From Burkholderiales bacterium UBA954 (GTDB lineage: Bacteria; Pseudomonadota; Gammaproteobacteria; Burkholderiales; Burkholderiaceae_A), in the NCBI GenBank assembly GCA_002293155.1, contig DBCQ01000069.1, positions 1-8,246 of the forward strand: a stretch of 8,246 nt of DNA. The letters run 5' to 3'. This document shows, one piece after another, positions 6,966-8,246 of the stretch (the first letter of the stretch is position 1; every line of letters starts with the position of its first letter). The notes beneath the pieces were generated by a model. The model did not search any database. It saw nothing but the letters and a program-made list of their open reading frames with translations, and was not told the DNA's origin. The position numbers and the translations under genes are program-made.

Positions 6966-7014
6966 GGCAGACTCCTTTGGGCACTATGATGATGAGAAGA
7001 GGCGTATTTTAGAC
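6966..7014. promoter_or_regulatory. Divergent region between yaaA and the lipoprotein gene
   Basis: These 49 bp must hold the start signals of both genes. On the minus strand TAAAAT at 7006-7011 could be a -10 for yaaA, but no matching -35 is seen. On the plus strand TATGAT at 6985-6990 could be a -10 for the lipoprotein gene, again without a good -35. If real, the two promoters interleave. The call is from layout and single hexamers. Confidence 0.35.
6972..6978 (-). promoter_or_regulatory. Shine-Dalgarno of yaaA
   Basis: On the minus strand the sequence reads AAAGGAG, then six bases, then ATG at 6965. It is the strongest ribosome-binding site in the window and fixes the yaaA start at 6965. 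Confidence 0.8.
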
Positions 7015-7494
7015 ATGATGAAGACTTTTAAACTCTCGCGGCTGGGAGTGTTTCTCTGGGCTCTGGTGGGGGCGGTAATGCTTACGGCCTGCGGAGGCAG
7101 CGCTCTAAAAAAACCATCCCTCGAGGTGGCCGAGGTTCGGATCGCAGACTTTGATCGTGATGCAGTCCAGCTCACGGTGACGCTCAAGGTTCAGAATCCT
7201 AATCCGATCGAACTCTCCATCACCGATATCCAGGCTAAGTTCTTTCTGGCTAATCAAGAGGCAGGTCAAATCGAATCTGCCCAAGCGAAATACCTGCTCC
7301 CTGCATCAGGCTCCGTGATGCTCCCGATTAAGGTCAACATCCCTTTTAAATCCCTTCCGGATACGCTGAAAAAAAGCACGCTTGCATTGGTGAGCGGTGG
7401 CCTGCCCTACAAAATCACAGGCAGTATCACCACCTTCAATGGATTACTTAATGTCCCCTTCGAAAAAACAGGCGAAATCGGTAAACGCCGTTAA
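7015..7494 (+). CDS. LEA type 2 / WHy-domain lipoprotein
   Basis: The product is 159 residues. A type II signal peptide is clear: MMKTFKLSRL, a hydrophobic stretch at about 10-22, and the lipobox LTAC with the modified cysteine at 26. Gly-Gly after the cysteine contains no Asp retention signal, so the lipoprotein is probably sent to the outer membrane. The mature part is one small beta domain of the LEA14/WHy type: LEVAEVRIADFD at 36-47, LTVTLKVQNPNPIELSITDI at 53-72 with the family NPN motif, and a second beta half ending near FNGLLNVPFEKTG. WHy domains occur in plant LEA14 and in many bacterial lipoproteins; a role in desiccation or envelope stress is often proposed, but the bacterial function is not settled. 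The start could be the ATG at 7015 or at 7018. AAGAGG at 6997-7002 is a possible, somewhat distant, ribosome-binding site. It diverges from yaaA by 49 bp. Confidence 0.85.
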   Translation: MMKTFKLSRLGVFLWALVGAVMLTACGGSALKKPSLEVAEVRIADFDRDAVQLTVTLKVQNPNPIELSITDIQAKFFLANQEAGQIESAQAKYLLPASGSVMLPIKVNIPFKSLPDTLKKSTLALVSGGLPYKITGSITTFNGLLNVPFEKTGEIGKRR

Positions 7495-7499
7495 ACAGG

Positions 7500-8246
7500 C
7501 TAAGTGCGCTCCCACCAGTTTGTCGAGAACTGGCCCTGCAGCCAGTCAATAAAGCCCATCACCTTGGCGGGAACCATCCGAGGAGACGGATAAACCGCAT
7601 GGATTTCCTGCGAAGGCAATGTCCAGCGCTCTAAGAGCGGCTCAACGGAGCCGGTTCGCACGGATTCATAGGCTACAACCCAAGGCAGTGCGGCAACGCC
7701 CATGCCCGAGCGTGCCGCAAGGAGCAGGGCCGATAGATTGTTTGATCGCAGCGGACCGTGCACAGGAATTAACTCAGTTTTTCCATCCGCACCGGTCAAC
7801 TGCCAACGGGCATCACCCTGAACGGTGCTGTAGATCAAGGCCTCGTGGTCGCTCAGTTCCGCGGGCCGCGTCGGCCTGCCCCGTGCCGAAAGGTAGCTTG
7901 GTGAGGCCACCAACACCCAGGGGTTCATTGCAAGGTACTTCGCCCCAAGTGTTGAATCCGCGAGCGACCCCATTCGAATTGCGACATCAACGCCCTGCTC
8001 AATCAAATTAACGTAACGATCGTCAAAACTGAGATCGATCTGCAGCTTCGGATTAAGCCGCATAAACTCAATCACCAAGGGCGCTAACACCCGTCTTCCA
8101 AAAGCCACGGATGTGCTCACCCGCAGGGCCCCCTGGACCTGCGACTGCAACAACGCAGCCACGGTGTCCGCCTCCTCCACATGGTGAACGATAAGCCGGC
8201 ACTTCTCGTAGAAGAGCAAACCAATCTCCGTAGGCGTCACCCCATG
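7500..8246 (-). CDS. LysR-type transcriptional regulator, effector-binding part (partial; N-terminus beyond right edge)
   Basis: LysR-type regulators are cytosolic DNA-binding proteins, usually tetramers, that respond to a small effector. The 248 visible residues begin with HGVTPTEIGLLFYEKCRLIV, which matches the end of the LysR helix-turn-helix domain (the LT-x-x-G-x-x-F/Y pattern) and the linker helix. About 50 residues with the main recognition helix are therefore outside the window. The GTG at 8238-8240 is an internal valine, not the start. The effector domain begins at GALRVSTSVAFGRRVLAPLV. The RYVNLIEQGVDVAIRMG segment and the YLSARGRPTRPAEL segment resemble the CrgA/DsdC-like PBP2 subgroup. 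GMGVAALPWVVAYESVRTG lies in the C-terminal half. The gene converges on the lipoprotein gene with a 5-bp gap. Effector and target genes cannot be read from this sequence; the usual place to look is the divergent gene past the right edge. Confidence 0.93.
   Translation of the reverse strand, partial: HGVTPTEIGLLFYEKCRLIVHHVEEADTVAALLQSQVQGALRVSTSVAFGRRVLAPLVIEFMRLNPKLQIDLSFDDRYVNLIEQGVDVAIRMGSLADSTLGAKYLAMNPWVLVASPSYLSARGRPTRPAELSDHEALIYSTVQGDARWQLTGADGKTELIPVHGPLRSNNLSALLLAARSGMGVAALPWVVAYESVRTGSVEPLLERWTLPSQEIHAVYPSPRMVPAKVMGFIDWLQGQFSTNWWERT

Noticed and set aside
6787..7014. Upstream extension of the lipoprotein frame (76 more codons)
   Set aside because: It runs antisense through the start of yaaA and would bury the signal peptide and lipobox, which need to be near the N-terminus.
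7460..7510. Terminator between the convergent lipoprotein and LysR genes
   Set aside because: GGCG and CGCC could form a short stem, but there is no adequate stem length and no T-run on either strand.
8238..8240. GTG as the start codon of the LysR regulator
   Set aside because: The residues around it (HGVTPTEIG) match the interior of the LysR helix-turn-helix domain. The frame is open to the window edge, so the real start lies outside.

Overview
The window reads as an ordinary housekeeping stretch of a betaproteobacterium, most likely of the Burkholderiales. The main reasons are the long Dcd N-terminus that starts [12 protein letters not shown], the mrp/metG divergent pair next to dcd, and a small DUF3460 protein directly behind metG. 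The base composition looks moderate (near 50% GC by eye) and codon use is even from gene to gene. Every real gene is intact apart from the two cut by the window edges.

Left part, minus strand (1-2200): mrp (apbC), a P-loop ATPase that carries Fe-S clusters, is followed after 29 bp by dcd, dCTP deaminase. The dcd reading frame leaves its family after residue 116 (the arginine of the STYAR active-site motif) and continues without a stop into 239 residues that look like an intein. These are a Cys1 splicing block, a TxxH block and then an HNH homing-endonuclease domain with a basic, repeat-like tail. The frame runs off the left edge, so the C-terminal splicing half and the rest of dCTP deaminase lie outside. 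This is the most unusual object in the window. A 9-bp inverted repeat lies one base upstream of the dcd start codon.

Middle part, plus strand (2277-6196): metG (methionyl-tRNA synthetase, core enzyme without the C-terminal tRNA-binding domain), a DUF3460 gene, scpA (kleisin of the chromosome-condensing SMC complex) and murB (peptidoglycan precursor synthesis). The gaps are 9 to 41 bp, so they could be one transcription unit. It diverges from mrp-dcd across a 76-bp region.

Right part (6204-8246): yaaA (peroxide-stress protein, minus strand) converges on murB with 7 bp between them. yaaA diverges from a small lipoprotein gene with a LEA14/WHy-like domain (plus strand). That gene in turn converges on a LysR-type regulator gene (minus strand), whose DNA-binding N-terminus lies beyond the right edge. 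No tRNA, rRNA, CRISPR array, insertion sequence or convincing rho-independent terminator was seen, and no gap longer than about 80 bp lacks a gene.
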